Below are positions 42,820-52,109 of a stretch of DNA of 64,000 nucleotides, piece by piece. The position numbers were made by a program, and so were the translations under genes. How positions within the stretch are numbered: the first letter of the stretch is position 1; each line of letters starts with the position of its first letter. The stretch is taken from assembly GCF_028867935.1 (NCBI RefSeq), contig NZ_JAPQNS010000008.1:248001-312000 (forward strand), given 5' to 3'. This DNA is from Flavobacterium sp. SUN052. Its GTDB lineage: Bacteria; Bacteroidota; Bacteroidia; Flavobacteriales; Flavobacteriaceae. A model generated the notes under the pieces. The model was not told where the DNA came from, made no database searches, and saw nothing but the letters and a program-made list of their open reading frames with translations.

Positions 42820-42848
42820 TTATTATGTTGAGCTTTGCAACATAATAA
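42820..42848. promoter_or_regulatory. Perfect AT-rich palindrome upstream of the dehydrogenase, candidate operator
   Basis: TTATTATGTTG and CAACATAATAA are perfect 11-base arms around AGCTTTG. The right arm ends eight bases before the ATG. It could be an operator for the AraC regulator encoded downstream, or an mRNA hairpin that limits translation. Confidence 0.5.
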
Positions 42849-42856
42849 TCTAGACA

Positions 42857-43894
42857 ATGGAAAATTTAGAAACAGTATTAGTGACAGGCGGAACAGGTTT
42901 TGTAAGTGGACATATTATTCTTCAATTACTCCAAAAAGGTTACCGCGTTCGAACTACGCTTCGCTCATTAACCAGTAAAAACAAAGTAGTTGAAACGCTA
43001 CAAGCCAACGGAATCACCGCACTTGATAAACTTTCATTTGTGGAAGCCGAATTGACAAAAGACGATAATTGGAACGAAGCCATGAAGGGCTGTGCCTACG
43101 TACTAAGCGTAGCATCTCCGGTGTTTTTTGAGATTCCAAAAGATGAAAGCGAAGCAATGCGGCCATCAGTTGAAGGAACACTTCGTGTATTGAAATTTGC
43201 ACGAAATGCGGGTGTGAAACGTGTGGTAATGACATCAAGTTTTGGTGCACTAGGTTTTAGCCATACCGATAAAAACACAGAAACAACAGAATCTGACTGG
43301 ACGGATCCGAATTTAAAAGGCTTATCTGCGTATGAAAAGTCAAAAGGTTTGGCAGAACGTGCCGCCTGGGATTTTATTAGGAATGAAGATAGCGGGTTAG
43401 AATTAAGTGTCATCAATCCTGTCGCTATTTTGGGGCCTTCTTTAAGCGCGCACGTTTCTGGCAGTTTTGATATTCTCAAACATTTGCTAGACGGCTCAAT
43501 GAAAGCAGTGCCAAATATACCTCTGAATATTATTGATGTGAGAGATGTGGCTGATTTGCATATTCGTGCTATGACAAATCCGAAAGCAAATGGGCAGCGT
43601 TTTATTGCATCAGCAGATGGACAAATATCGATGCCAGAAATCGCTAAGCTGATAAAAAATAAAAAACCTGAATTAGCGACGAAAGTTTCTTTAAGAACGG
43701 TACCAGATTGGCTTATTCACGTTGCTGGCTTATTTAGTGCACAAGCAAAAACAGGATCAATGTTTTTAAAAGTGAACCGCCGGGTGAGCAATGATAAAGC
43801 GAAGAAGATTCTGGGCTGGACACCAATCGCAACGACCGAACAGGCAATCCTTGCTTCATTAGAAAGTATAATTAATTATAACATTGTGCAATGA
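42857..43894 (+). CDS. NAD(P)-dependent dihydroflavonol-reductase-like (extended SDR)
   Basis: 345 residues, cofactor motif TGGTGFVSGH (10-19), catalytic YEKSK near 156, and INPVAILGP after it, as in aldehyde/dihydroflavonol reductases of the extended SDR group. The gene is clearly richer in A and T than its surroundings, as is the AraC gene it overlaps by four bases (ATGA). The pair was probably acquired together from another Bacteroidetes lineage. Substrate unknown. Confidence 0.88.
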   Translation: MENLETVLVTGGTGFVSGHIILQLLQKGYRVRTTLRSLTSKNKVVETLQANGITALDKLSFVEAELTKDDNWNEAMKGCAYVLSVASPVFFEIPKDESEAMRPSVEGTLRVLKFARNAGVKRVVMTSSFGALGFSHTDKNTETTESDWTDPNLKGLSAYEKSKGLAERAAWDFIRNEDSGLELSVINPVAILGPSLSAHVSGSFDILKHLLDGSMKAVPNIPLNIIDVRDVADLHIRAMTNPKANGQRFIASADGQISMPEIAKLIKNKKPELATKVSLRTVPDWLIHVAGLFSAQAKTGSMFLKVNRRVSNDKAKKILGWTPIATTEQAILASLESIINYNIVQ

Positions 43895-44688
43895 TAGACA
43901 AAGAAAAAGTACTCGAAACAGAAACGCTATTGGAGCAATTTATTCCTGATCACATCTTTTTGTATATAGCAAAAGGAATAATACATTGCTATGATGGCAA
44001 TAAAACTTACACTTTCAAAGCAGGAGATTACGGTATTGCCCTGAAAAATCGCTTAGCCAGGTATAAAATCGAAAATGAGAACGGCAAGTTTGAATACATC
44101 CTATTCTGTTTTGATGAAGTGTTTCTCAGAAATTTTCAGGAAAAACACAAAACAACTTCTAAAAACCTAAGAATGATGGATACGTTTTTGAAAATTCAAC
44201 CAAACAGATTGATACCTAACTTCATTTATTCGTTAAAACCATATTCCGATAGTGCGGGAACGATTGACAGGGCATTTGAAGATATAAAATATGAAGAACT
44301 GCTGATTATTCTATTAAAAAACCAGCCAGAGCTTGCTGGTATATTCTTTGATTTTAGAACACCTGAAAAAATAAATCTTGAAGAATTTATGAATCGAAAT
44401 TATTCCTTTAATGTACCTATAGATCGGTTTGCCTTTCTAACCGGACGAAGTTTGTCAGCATTCAAACGAGATTTTAAGGCAATATTTAACGATACGCCAA
44501 GTCATTGGCTGATAAAAAAGCGACTACAAGAAGCCTATTTTCTCATTGATAAAAAGCGCAAAAAACCTGCTGATATTTACCTTGATTTAGGCTTTGAAAC
44601 CTTATCGCACTTTTCTTTTGCTTTTAGAAAACAGTTCGGTTTAACATCAACCGAGTTAAAAGATCAGAAGAAAAGTATTAGCCTCTAG
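43891..44688 (+). CDS. AraC family transcriptional regulator
   Basis: 265 residues. An N-terminal cupin-like sensing half is followed by the C-terminal double helix-turn-helix (DRFAFLTGRSLSAFKRDFKA and DLGFETLSHFSFAFRKQFG). It overlaps the dehydrogenase by four bases and shares its AT-rich composition. It probably controls the pair through the upstream palindrome. Confidence 0.9.
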   Translation: MIDKEKVLETETLLEQFIPDHIFLYIAKGIIHCYDGNKTYTFKAGDYGIALKNRLARYKIENENGKFEYILFCFDEVFLRNFQEKHKTTSKNLRMMDTFLKIQPNRLIPNFIYSLKPYSDSAGTIDRAFEDIKYEELLIILLKNQPELAGIFFDFRTPEKINLEEFMNRNYSFNVPIDRFAFLTGRSLSAFKRDFKAIFNDTPSHWLIKKRLQEAYFLIDKKRKKPADIYLDLGFETLSHFSFAFRKQFGLTSTELKDQKKSISL

Positions 44689-44755
44689 ATTCAAGCAATG
44701 CTCGTCTATCCAGGCGGTTCATTATTTGGCAAAAATTACAGTTGGCTTCGACTGA

Positions 44756-44896
44756 TCAAAAAATTTTATAAGTAATCTGTTCGCAGAAAAAGCGATAAAT
44801 GGATTAGACAGCCCATCAAGAATTTGGGCTATTAGCGGAATGTTCTTCCTTTCGGTAAGTTTTGCAATATTCTTTATCGGATTTTCAGCAAGAGTC
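44756..44896 (+). pseudogene. Fragment of an AT-rich membrane-protein gene
   Basis: In frame from 44756 the sequence reads SKNFISNLFAEKAINGLDSP and RIWAISGMFFLSVSFAIFF then IGFSARV. That is a convincing membrane-protein segment with no start codon and no proper end. The frame then runs into the reverse-strand acetyltransferase gene. It looks like the broken tail of the AT-rich segment that carries the dehydrogenase and AraC genes. Confidence 0.5.
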
Positions 44897-45889
44897 AGCC
44901 AATTTTCCAGTGTCGGGCCATATATAGCGCAGGATAATGCCGTTTTCTCCAAGAATAGCTTCCTGGTTAATCGCCCCTAAACCATCGTAAAATGCCCTCG
45001 CAGTGTGGTTCTTCTCATATACCCACAAGAAAAAGGACGACTCTGCATCCTGTTCTTTCACCCACTCAGCAGCCCGTTTCATTAGCTGCCGGCCAATACC
45101 CCGCCCTTTGTACGGGCTGGATACATGCAGGTTATCCAGCAATGCTCCGTACGTTGGATCGCTGTCCGTGACTACACAGGCAAAACCCACCAGTTTGCCA
45201 TCCTCTTCAGCTACAATTACCTGTCGATTAGGTACTTGTTTGGTAAAACGCTCCTGCCAAACGGCTAGTCGCTCCCCTTCGACCTCATTGTCCAGAAATG
45301 CATCGGGCATAATTCCCCGGTACGACTCCTGCCACGACCGGGCATGCAGGGCCGCTATTTGCTCGACATCGGCAACAGTAGCAGTTCGATACGTAATAGG
45401 TTTTATCAACGATTGATGCATCACGTAAGCGTTTACAAACCCTAACGTCGCATGGCGAAAGGCATCGGGCAGTTCAGCAATGATCTGAAAGCCAAGCGAC
45501 TGCCAGAGCTTCACTGCCCGTTCGTTGGTTTTCACAACGATATTGAACTGCATAGCCCGGTAACCCAATCGGCGAGCTTCGTCCAGCGAGAACAGGGCCA
45601 TTTGTCGACCAATTCCTTTACCAGCGTGGGCGGGATGGACCATGTAGCCCGCATTGGCTACATGATCCCCCAGGCCCGGTTGATTATTTTTCAGAAAAAA
45701 CGTCCCGACTATGCCACCATCCTGCTCCGCTACGTATGAGGTTACGCCCGGACTGAGCCAGAAATCCAGCATCTCCGCCTTAGGAGTATCAGGCGAAAAT
45801 GCCCAGGTATCGCCAGTGGCCAGAATAGGCTCAATAATAGACCACAGCGATTCGCGGTCAGGTTGTGTGGCACGTCGAATGCAGAGCAT
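44885..45889 (-). CDS. Tandem-GNAT acetyltransferase
   Basis: Two GNAT domains in one 334-residue chain. The first (1-160) has HPAHAGKGIGRQMALF and the second (168-325) has SSPYKGRGIGRQLMKRA, both acetyl-CoA loops. The last residues (KLADSC) run past the usual domain end into the AT-rich fragment, so the original C-terminus may have been altered. Its start overlaps the maltose phosphorylase stop by one base. Substrates unknown. Confidence 0.85.
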   Translation of the reverse strand: MLCIRRATQPDRESLWSIIEPILATGDTWAFSPDTPKAEMLDFWLSPGVTSYVAEQDGGIVGTFFLKNNQPGLGDHVANAGYMVHPAHAGKGIGRQMALFSLDEARRLGYRAMQFNIVVKTNERAVKLWQSLGFQIIAELPDAFRHATLGFVNAYVMHQSLIKPITYRTATVADVEQIAALHARSWQESYRGIMPDAFLDNEVEGERLAVWQERFTKQVPNRQVIVAEEDGKLVGFACVVTDSDPTYGALLDNLHVSSPYKGRGIGRQLMKRAAEWVKEQDAESSFFLWVYEKNHTARAFYDGLGAINQEAILGENGIILRYIWPDTGKLADSC

Positions 45890-48213
45890 TAACTTACCGA
45901 TTCAATCTTCACCGTTTCATGCTCGCCCCCGTTCACGGTCAAAGACTTACCATGAATATAAAGCGTGATTGGTTGTTGCGAGAAGTTCTCCACCGTCACG
46001 TTCTGTTGGGTTGTTGTTACCTGAATCAAGGCCCCTCTGAACCGAATCTTGAACGCCAGCGATTGCCAGCCTTCAGGACAGTATGGACTGAAGGAGAGTT
46101 CGCCTGCTTTGCTGACTCGCATACCACCGAATCCCTTCACTACGGCCAGCCAGGTGCCTGCCATTGAGGTGATGTGGCAACCATCTTCGGTATCGTTGTT
46201 GTAATCGTCGAGGTCCAGGCGGGCCGTGCGGAGGTACATTTCGTAGGCTTTCTCCTTCATGCCCAGAACCGATGCCTGAATCGAGTGAACACAGGGCGAC
46301 AGCGACGATTCGTGGACGGTCATCGGCTCGTAGAAATCGAAATTGCGTTTGAGTGTGTCTATATCAAACTCATCTTCAAAGAAATATAAGCCCTGCAATA
46401 CGTCGGCTTGCTTGATAAAGCACGAGCGCAGAATCCGATCCCACGACCAGTTTTGATTCAATGGCCGCTGCCCTTTCGGAATGTCCGAAACGGGCATCAG
46501 ATCTTTGTCCAAGAAGTCGCTTTGTTGCAAAAATACCTGTCGTTCCTCGTCGTACGGGAAATGCATGTTATCGACAATGTGCTGAGCATTAACCACTTCT
46601 TTCTCTTCCCGGAAGTGAATTCGCTCGCACAAATCAGCGTACTTATCAGGGTCAAGTGATTTTACCTTACTTACAGTTTCAATCGTATACCGGAGTGTCC
46701 AGGCGGCAATGTAATTGGTGTACCAGTTGTTGTTAACGTTGTTTTCGTATTCATTTGGCCCCGTCACGCCCAACATTACATACTGCTTTTTAGCTTCCGA
46801 CCAGTTCACCCGCTGACTCCAGAAACGACTAATCGCAATCAGCACCTCCAGACCATATTCTGCCAGGTATTGCTCGTCGCCGGTGTAGCGAACATAGTCG
46901 TAGATGGCATAGGCAATAGCCCCATTCCGGTGGATTTCCTCGAAGGTGATTTCCCACTCGTTGTGGCATTCCTCGCCGTTCATAGTCACCATCGGATAGA
47001 GAGCAGCGCCAGCCTTGAAACCGAGCTTTTGCGCGTTCTCAATGGCTTTTTGCAGCTGCTTATACCGGTAAACCAGCAGGTTACGCGCTACTTTCTGATC
47101 AGCTGTAGCCAGATAAAACGGAAGGCAATAGGCTTCGGTATCCCAGTAAGTGCTTCCGCCGTATTTCTCACCGGTAAAGCCTTTGGGGCCAATGTTAAGC
47201 CGCTCGTCTTCGCCGGTGTAGGTCTGATTGAGCTGGAAAATATTGAATCGAATACCCTGTTGCGCGGCATCATCGCCTTCAATCAGAATATCGTTCATTT
47301 TCCACTTATCGGCCCAGGCTTGCTTCTGCTCGAACAGCATTTTCTCGAAGCCCTTCCGCGACACCCGCTGAATATACAGATGCGCCGATTTAATGATCTC
47401 GTCGGAGTCGTAATTCAGCGACGACAAGTTTACGGCGTACTTGACAATGGCAGTCTCCTGCCCCTGCTGGCAATCGAGCGTCATGCGGTTGGCCACGTAT
47501 TTTTCGTACTTGATTGGCTGCGACTGGTAATCAATTTTTACCCCATCCTGCTCAATCTCCACGCACATCCCCGTTGCCACGTGAAAGCCCGTTTTGCGCG
47601 TTCTCAGTTCAATATACGCTTCGCCGTAGCCGGTTTCCTTGCGCACTTCGTCCCAAAATGTTTCATCGTAGTTCGCGTCCTTGTTGCGGATGGCTCCGTC
47701 GAGATAGGGCGTAATAGTAATCTTCGCGTCGAAATTGAGGGGAGTCAGGGCATACCGAATAACGCCAGCCTCATCGTCGACGATGGAGCAAAACCGCTTG
47801 CTCACAACCTTCAATTCTTTACCGCTTTTCAGTTTCGCCACAAACGAGCGTTCGAGGTAGCCCTCCTGCATGTTGAGCACCCGCCGAAAATCGCGAACCT
47901 CACACTGGTTCAGATCGAGCGTCTCGTATTCAACATCGATGTCGATGCCAATCCAGTTGGTGGCATTTAGTACCTTGGCGAAGTATTCCGGGTAGCCGTT
48001 TTTCCACCAGCCAACGCGGGTTTTGTCGGGATAATAAACCCCTGCCACATAGTTTCCCGGCAGGGTTTTGCCCGAAAATTTCTCTTCGAAATTACCCCGT
48101 CCACCCATTCGGCCATTGCCGAGGCTCATCAGGCTTTCCGTAATCTCGTTATGTTCACGGTGAAATCCCTCTTCGACAATATTCCAGGGATCACTAGCTA
48201 TATACTGTTTCAT
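45889..48213 (-). CDS. Glycoside hydrolase family 65 maltose phosphorylase-like
   Basis: 774 residues. The motif GVTGPNEYENNVNNNWYTN carries the general acid Glu at about residue 488, nearly the position known for Lactobacillus maltose phosphorylase (Glu487). GPKGFTGEKYGGSTYWDTEA is also typical. The expected reaction is maltose plus phosphate to glucose and beta-glucose 1-phosphate. A beta-phosphoglucomutase gene follows nearby upstream on the same strand, which supports this. Trehalose or kojibiose phosphorylase cannot be excluded. Confidence 0.9.
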   Translation of the reverse strand: MKQYIASDPWNIVEEGFHREHNEITESLMSLGNGRMGGRGNFEEKFSGKTLPGNYVAGVYYPDKTRVGWWKNGYPEYFAKVLNATNWIGIDIDVEYETLDLNQCEVRDFRRVLNMQEGYLERSFVAKLKSGKELKVVSKRFCSIVDDEAGVIRYALTPLNFDAKITITPYLDGAIRNKDANYDETFWDEVRKETGYGEAYIELRTRKTGFHVATGMCVEIEQDGVKIDYQSQPIKYEKYVANRMTLDCQQGQETAIVKYAVNLSSLNYDSDEIIKSAHLYIQRVSRKGFEKMLFEQKQAWADKWKMNDILIEGDDAAQQGIRFNIFQLNQTYTGEDERLNIGPKGFTGEKYGGSTYWDTEAYCLPFYLATADQKVARNLLVYRYKQLQKAIENAQKLGFKAGAALYPMVTMNGEECHNEWEITFEEIHRNGAIAYAIYDYVRYTGDEQYLAEYGLEVLIAISRFWSQRVNWSEAKKQYVMLGVTGPNEYENNVNNNWYTNYIAAWTLRYTIETVSKVKSLDPDKYADLCERIHFREEKEVVNAQHIVDNMHFPYDEERQVFLQQSDFLDKDLMPVSDIPKGQRPLNQNWSWDRILRSCFIKQADVLQGLYFFEDEFDIDTLKRNFDFYEPMTVHESSLSPCVHSIQASVLGMKEKAYEMYLRTARLDLDDYNNDTEDGCHITSMAGTWLAVVKGFGGMRVSKAGELSFSPYCPEGWQSLAFKIRFRGALIQVTTTQQNVTVENFSQQPITLYIHGKSLTVNGGEHETVKIESVS

Positions 48214-48244
48214 TCAGTTTATCACAGGTTGTAATCAATACTAA

Positions 48245-48826
48245 TTAGTTGTGTAACGCTGGGGTCATCCCGGCTTTCACCCGCATTGCCTGGGCCATAT
48301 GCCGCTCGGTATGAGCTACCAGCATGATTACCATGTCGCCCACACGAATTTTGAGCCAGCTACCAAACAAGGTCGAAGTTGTATCGCGGTTCCAGTCCAG
48401 GTAGACAGCTTTGTCGAGCAGGGAAAGGAGCAGTGTTTGCAGTTCTACAAACTGCGCCATCACATCGGCGGGGTCGAGTTCCGTAGCAGGGCGCGGCCGT
48501 ATCATACCCGGAGCCGGAAATTTTGTTTTTGATTTAGGATCGACAATTCGGATCAATAGCCGCCCCACCCAACCCGATTCGATCACCTGATCGTCGGGAC
48601 TGTGCTGCACCAGTCCCAGTTTATCGATCTTATGCTGCAATTGCCGGATATAAAACCGCTCGGCCAGATTCAGGTGTTGCAGGCATTCAACAATGCTCCA
48701 GCCGCCGTTGACTGGCTTAGTGCGTAGTTGTTCAGCGGTTAAGGGGCGAAATTCCCGTTCAACCGTATCGAGAACCTGCATCAAACGCTGTTGCAATTCG
48801 GTGGAGGTTGTTAGTTTAGTTGCCAT
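48245..48826 (-). CDS. DinB-like four-helix protein
   Basis: The start at ATG 48826 (MATKLTTSTE) gives 193 residues; a longer frame would be encoded by repeat DNA. Conserved metal-binding histidines of the DinB/YfiT fold are suggested by VECLQHLNLAERF and LVAHTERHMAQAMR. Function is unknown; some relatives are thiol transferases. It lies between the maltose phosphorylase and phosphoglucomutase genes. Confidence 0.8.
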   Translation of the reverse strand: MATKLTTSTELQQRLMQVLDTVEREFRPLTAEQLRTKPVNGGWSIVECLQHLNLAERFYIRQLQHKIDKLGLVQHSPDDQVIESGWVGRLLIRIVDPKSKTKFPAPGMIRPRPATELDPADVMAQFVELQTLLLSLLDKAVYLDWNRDTTSTLFGSWLKIRVGDMVIMLVAHTERHMAQAMRVKAGMTPALHN

Positions 48827-48835
48827 ATGCTTCGT

Positions 48836-48920
48836 GTCATTGGTAGTCATTCGCTTCGCGTCATTAATTGTCATTTGTAGTAGTTAATTGCAATGTGATC
48901 AGTGACGCGAAGCAAATGAC
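48836..48920. repeat. GTCATT/AATGAC mirror element, copy 2
   Basis: Four GTCATT words with spacers of 4, 8 and 4 bases face GTGACGCGAAGCAAATGAC. It fills the DinB-pgmB gap and reaches the pgmB stop codon. The word and spacing match the element at 37083-37166. Confidence 0.7.
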
Positions 48921-49594
48921 TAATACCCCATTCCCTGCGCCCGTTCCACAGCCGACAGTAGTTCGACAACGGTCAGGTGTTCAAGCGATGGAATAACTAA
49001 ATCGGCCTGAGTGAGAACGTCGGGCGATCCGATCCCTACCGCAAACATACCGCCCCGCTTGGCCGCTTCGATACCGGCAACCGCATCTTCAAACACCACG
49101 CACTGAGCGGGCTCGAGACCCAATTCAGCGGCTCCTTTCAAAAACACTTCGGGATCGGGCTTGCCATTGGTAATTTTATTTCCGTCGATGATCGCGTCGA
49201 AATCCTCCAGCATACCAATGCGCTCCAGAATCAGTCCGGCGTTTTTACTGACCGAACCGAGTGCGGTACGAATGCCTTGTTGACGCACCTGTTGGAAAAA
49301 GCCCTCGACACCCGGCAGAATATCGTTGGGGGTCATATGGCTGACCAATTCCAGATACCACTCATTTTTTTTGGTGGCCAACTCCAATCTACGTTCTTCA
49401 GTAAGCGTAACTCCTCCGTGAGCCAGAATCAGATTCAGAGAGTCCATCCGGCTCACACCTTTGAGCGTCTCGTTGAAGTCATGCGAAATATCGAACCCTA
49501 AGTCGTTGGCCATCCGTCGCCAAGCCTGGTAATGAAACACGGCGGTATCGACGATAACCCCGTCTAAATCAAACAAAAAACCGCTAATGGGCAT
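48920..49594 (-). CDS. pgmB: Beta-phosphoglucomutase
   Basis: ATG 49594 (MPISGFLFDLDGVIVDTAVF) gives 224 residues, the normal size. The HAD nucleophile motif DLDGVIVDT, the cap motif LKGVSRMDSL, GSVSKN and VFEDAVAGIEAA are all present. It converts beta-glucose 1-phosphate to glucose 6-phosphate, the step after maltose phosphorylase. Confidence 0.93.
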   Translation of the reverse strand: MPISGFLFDLDGVIVDTAVFHYQAWRRMANDLGFDISHDFNETLKGVSRMDSLNLILAHGGVTLTEERRLELATKKNEWYLELVSHMTPNDILPGVEGFFQQVRQQGIRTALGSVSKNAGLILERIGMLEDFDAIIDGNKITNGKPDPEVFLKGAAELGLEPAQCVVFEDAVAGIEAAKRGGMFAVGIGSPDVLTQADLVIPSLEHLTVVELLSAVERAQGMGY

Positions 49595-49764
49595 GTAGTT
49601 AACAGGTTGTATGAATCGCAAAGTAACAAAACTTACGTGGCAGAGATGCCATTCTCTTCGGAAAGATGTCAACGCTGACCCAGCCAAAAGTCCTTGGAAC
49701 TTAATGCCAGTGTTCGGGTTTATGCAGTTGAATTAGTCGAAAACAATACTAAAACACAATTGTC

Positions 49765-50079
49765 ATGGCCTTTGAAGCAACTGACGCAAATTTTAATGAA
49801 CTGATTAACTCAGATAAGCCTGTACTGGTAGATTTTTGGGCAGAGTGGTGTGGACCTTGTAAAATGATTGGCCCCGTTGTTGAAGAACTCGCCAAAGAAT
49901 ATGATGGCAAAGCTGTTATTGCCAAAATGGATGTTGATCAGAACGCTAAGGTTCCGATGCAGTTCGGTATCCGCAGTATTCCAACCCTGATGGTTTTCAA
50001 AAACGGTCAAATGGTTGATAAAGTGATTGGTGCCGTTGCCAAATCAGTTTTGGAGCAAAAATTACAAGCCGCTTTGTAA
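49765..50079 (+). CDS. trxA: Thioredoxin
   Basis: 104 residues with the active site WCGPCK and the cis-proline loop IRSIPTLMVF. A general disulfide reductant. Divergent from pgmB and closed by a strong terminator. Confidence 0.96.
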   Translation: MAFEATDANFNELINSDKPVLVDFWAEWCGPCKMIGPVVEELAKEYDGKAVIAKMDVDQNAKVPMQFGIRSIPTLMVFKNGQMVDKVIGAVAKSVLEQKLQAAL

Positions 50080-50093
50080 GCGAAGGCTTTTCG

Positions 50094-50142
50094 TATAGCA
50101 AGAAGCCCCGCTCGGTTGTCCGAGCGGGGCTTCTTGCTATAG
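50094..50142. terminator. Strong bidirectional terminator after trxA
   Basis: A 22-base perfect stem, beginning TATAGCAAGAAGCCCCGC and mirrored, with a TTGT loop. It lies between the convergent trxA and methyltransferase genes. Confidence 0.85.
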
Positions 50143-50149
50143 AATCTGT

Positions 50150-50803
50150 TTAAACCGTCAGTTCATGTACCGCTAACGGCCGGAGCACCTTGATTCGCCA
50201 GCCATTTTTTTCTGTTTCAACCAGACTACCATCAACCACTACAAATGCCTGTTCGATTTGCGCCCATTTCCGCTCACTATCGGCATGCGGTCCTGTGTTC
50301 ATCGAAATAATGAGCAGGCCGTCCGGTTTAAGCATGGGTGCATACTGCATCAACAGCTTATCGACCATTGGCTTGAGATAATAAATGGCCTCGTTGAAAA
50401 TAATAACGTCGAATGTTTTGTCGGTTTGAAAATCGTTCATATCGACTGCCTCGAAGTGGGTTCGAACGTCACCAAAGCGCTGCTTCGCCAATTTAATAGC
50501 CACATCAGCCACATCTGTTCCCAGATAAGAGTCATAATGATTGGTCCCGATTCGATGGGCCAATATGCCTTCGCCACAGCCAATCTCTAAAATCGCTGGT
50601 TTATCAGGTTTCAGAAATTGAACATACCCAGCCAGCACGCTAAAACGCGCTAACTCGTCTAAATTTTCGAGTCCATTCCAGAGGCCTTTTTCGTATTGAT
50701 AATTCCACCGGGAACGATCTGTACGCAATATTTTTCGTTGGAAGAACGACGTTAGGCTCCATAACGGCCCCTTACTCCTTTGGGCTGATAGATTTGCGCT
50801 CAT
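50150..50803 (-). CDS. Class I SAM-dependent methyltransferase
   Basis: 217 residues with the SAM motif ILEIGCGEGILAHRI (about 71-85), the acidic LGTDVAD end of strand 2, and FDVIIFNEAIYYL. The substrate is unknown; the fold resembles small-molecule methyltransferases. It stands alone. Confidence 0.85.
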   Translation of the reverse strand: MSANLSAQRSKGPLWSLTSFFQRKILRTDRSRWNYQYEKGLWNGLENLDELARFSVLAGYVQFLKPDKPAILEIGCGEGILAHRIGTNHYDSYLGTDVADVAIKLAKQRFGDVRTHFEAVDMNDFQTDKTFDVIIFNEAIYYLKPMVDKLLMQYAPMLKPDGLLIISMNTGPHADSERKWAQIEQAFVVVDGSLVETEKNGWRIKVLRPLAVHELTV

Positions 50804-51074
50804 TTTGTACGTATGATTGGTGGTTGCCTAATAAGTTAATAAAACTTATTCAAATGATTGCTTTACAAAATTTATTGATTGTAAAATACAAATCTATGAT
50901 AGCTATACTATCATAGCATTAGAAAGGTATTAATCATTTAGGGATATAGTATTCCGTAAAACAGGTCTATACTTCGGTTTGCCCGGTGTTATCCTTATTT
51001 TTGCGGTTCGATTTACCCCGGTATCGCCAACCAGTTGTTTGGTGGCCTCTTTTCACCGCTACGTATCTTACCAA

Positions 51075-52109
51075 ATGTCGCAAAACGTTAAAATCGGCCT
51101 GTTTATCGCCGTGTCGGTTATCACTACCACCTTCTCCTTCTATTTCTGGCAGGTTTTTCGCACCCCCAACATCAACCTCGAAGGTGAAAAAACCTTCGCG
51201 CTATTGGTCCCCAAGGGCGCTACGTTCGATAATGTGCTCGACTCTTTGAAGAAAAATAATATGCTCAATGATGAGCAGTCGTTCCGGTTTTTGTCGAAAC
51301 TCATGAAATACAATGAGAACGTGAAAATGGGTCGTTACGAACTCAAGCCAGATCTGGGCAACTACGAAGCCATCAAAAAACTTCGAAGCGGTAGCCAGGA
51401 CCCGCTCACGGTTACGTTCAATAATATTCGGCTTCGGCAAGACCTTGCCCAGCGGCTCGGTGCCCGGTTTGCGTTTGGCCCCGACTCGTTAGGAAAATAC
51501 CTCGACAACCCAGCCGTTTGTAAGGAATACGGTTTCGACACAACCACCATCGTTTGCTTGTTTATTCCGAACAGCTACGAGATGTTCTGGACGATAAAGC
51601 CCAAAGCCCTGCTCGACCGGATGGCCGTGGAGTACAAGAAATTCTGGACGCCTGAGCGCCAGCAGAAAGCCAAAGCTCTGAACATGACCCAATCGCAGGT
51701 GCAGACATTGGCATCGATTGTGCAGGGAGAAACCAACAAAACCGACGAGCAACCCCGTGTGGCGGGCGTTTATATAAACCGGCTGGAACGCGGTATCAAA
51801 CTAGAAGCTGACCCAACGGTTATTTTCGCCCTTCGCGATTTCGGTATCCGGCGGCTCCTCACCCGGCAGCTCGCAGTGGATTCACCCTACAATACGTATC
51901 GGTATCAGGGATTACCACCCGGCCCCATCAACCTGCCTTCAATCTCAGCCATCGACGCCGTATTGAACGCCGAGAAACACGATTACCTGTTCTTTGTGGT
52001 TGATGCTCGCTTCAACGGTTATCATACGTTCTCCAAAACCCTTACCGAACACCTCGCCAATGCCCGCCTGTATCAGCGCGCTCTGACCGAGCGAAAGATT
52101 ATGAAGTAG
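51075..52109 (+). CDS. mltG: Endolytic transglycosylase MltG
   Basis: The start at ATG 51075 (MSQNVKIGLFIAVSV) puts the single membrane anchor at the N-terminus; a longer frame from 50979 lacks support. A LysM-like part precedes the YceG domain with the catalytic Glu in IVQGETNK and LPPGPINLPS. MltG cuts nascent peptidoglycan glycan strands. ybgC follows after a repeat. Confidence 0.93.
   Translation: MSQNVKIGLFIAVSVITTTFSFYFWQVFRTPNINLEGEKTFALLVPKGATFDNVLDSLKKNNMLNDEQSFRFLSKLMKYNENVKMGRYELKPDLGNYEAIKKLRSGSQDPLTVTFNNIRLRQDLAQRLGARFAFGPDSLGKYLDNPAVCKEYGFDTTTIVCLFIPNSYEMFWTIKPKALLDRMAVEYKKFWTPERQQKAKALNMTQSQVQTLASIVQGETNKTDEQPRVAGVYINRLERGIKLEADPTVIFALRDFGIRRLLTRQLAVDSPYNTYRYQGLPPGPINLPSISAIDAVLNAEKHDYLFFVVDARFNGYHTFSKTLTEHLANARLYQRALTERKIMK

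Noticed and set aside
46870..47970. Forward-strand frame of 366 residues
   Set aside because: It is antisense to the maltose phosphorylase gene, which has catalytic motifs; a mirror of its codon pattern.
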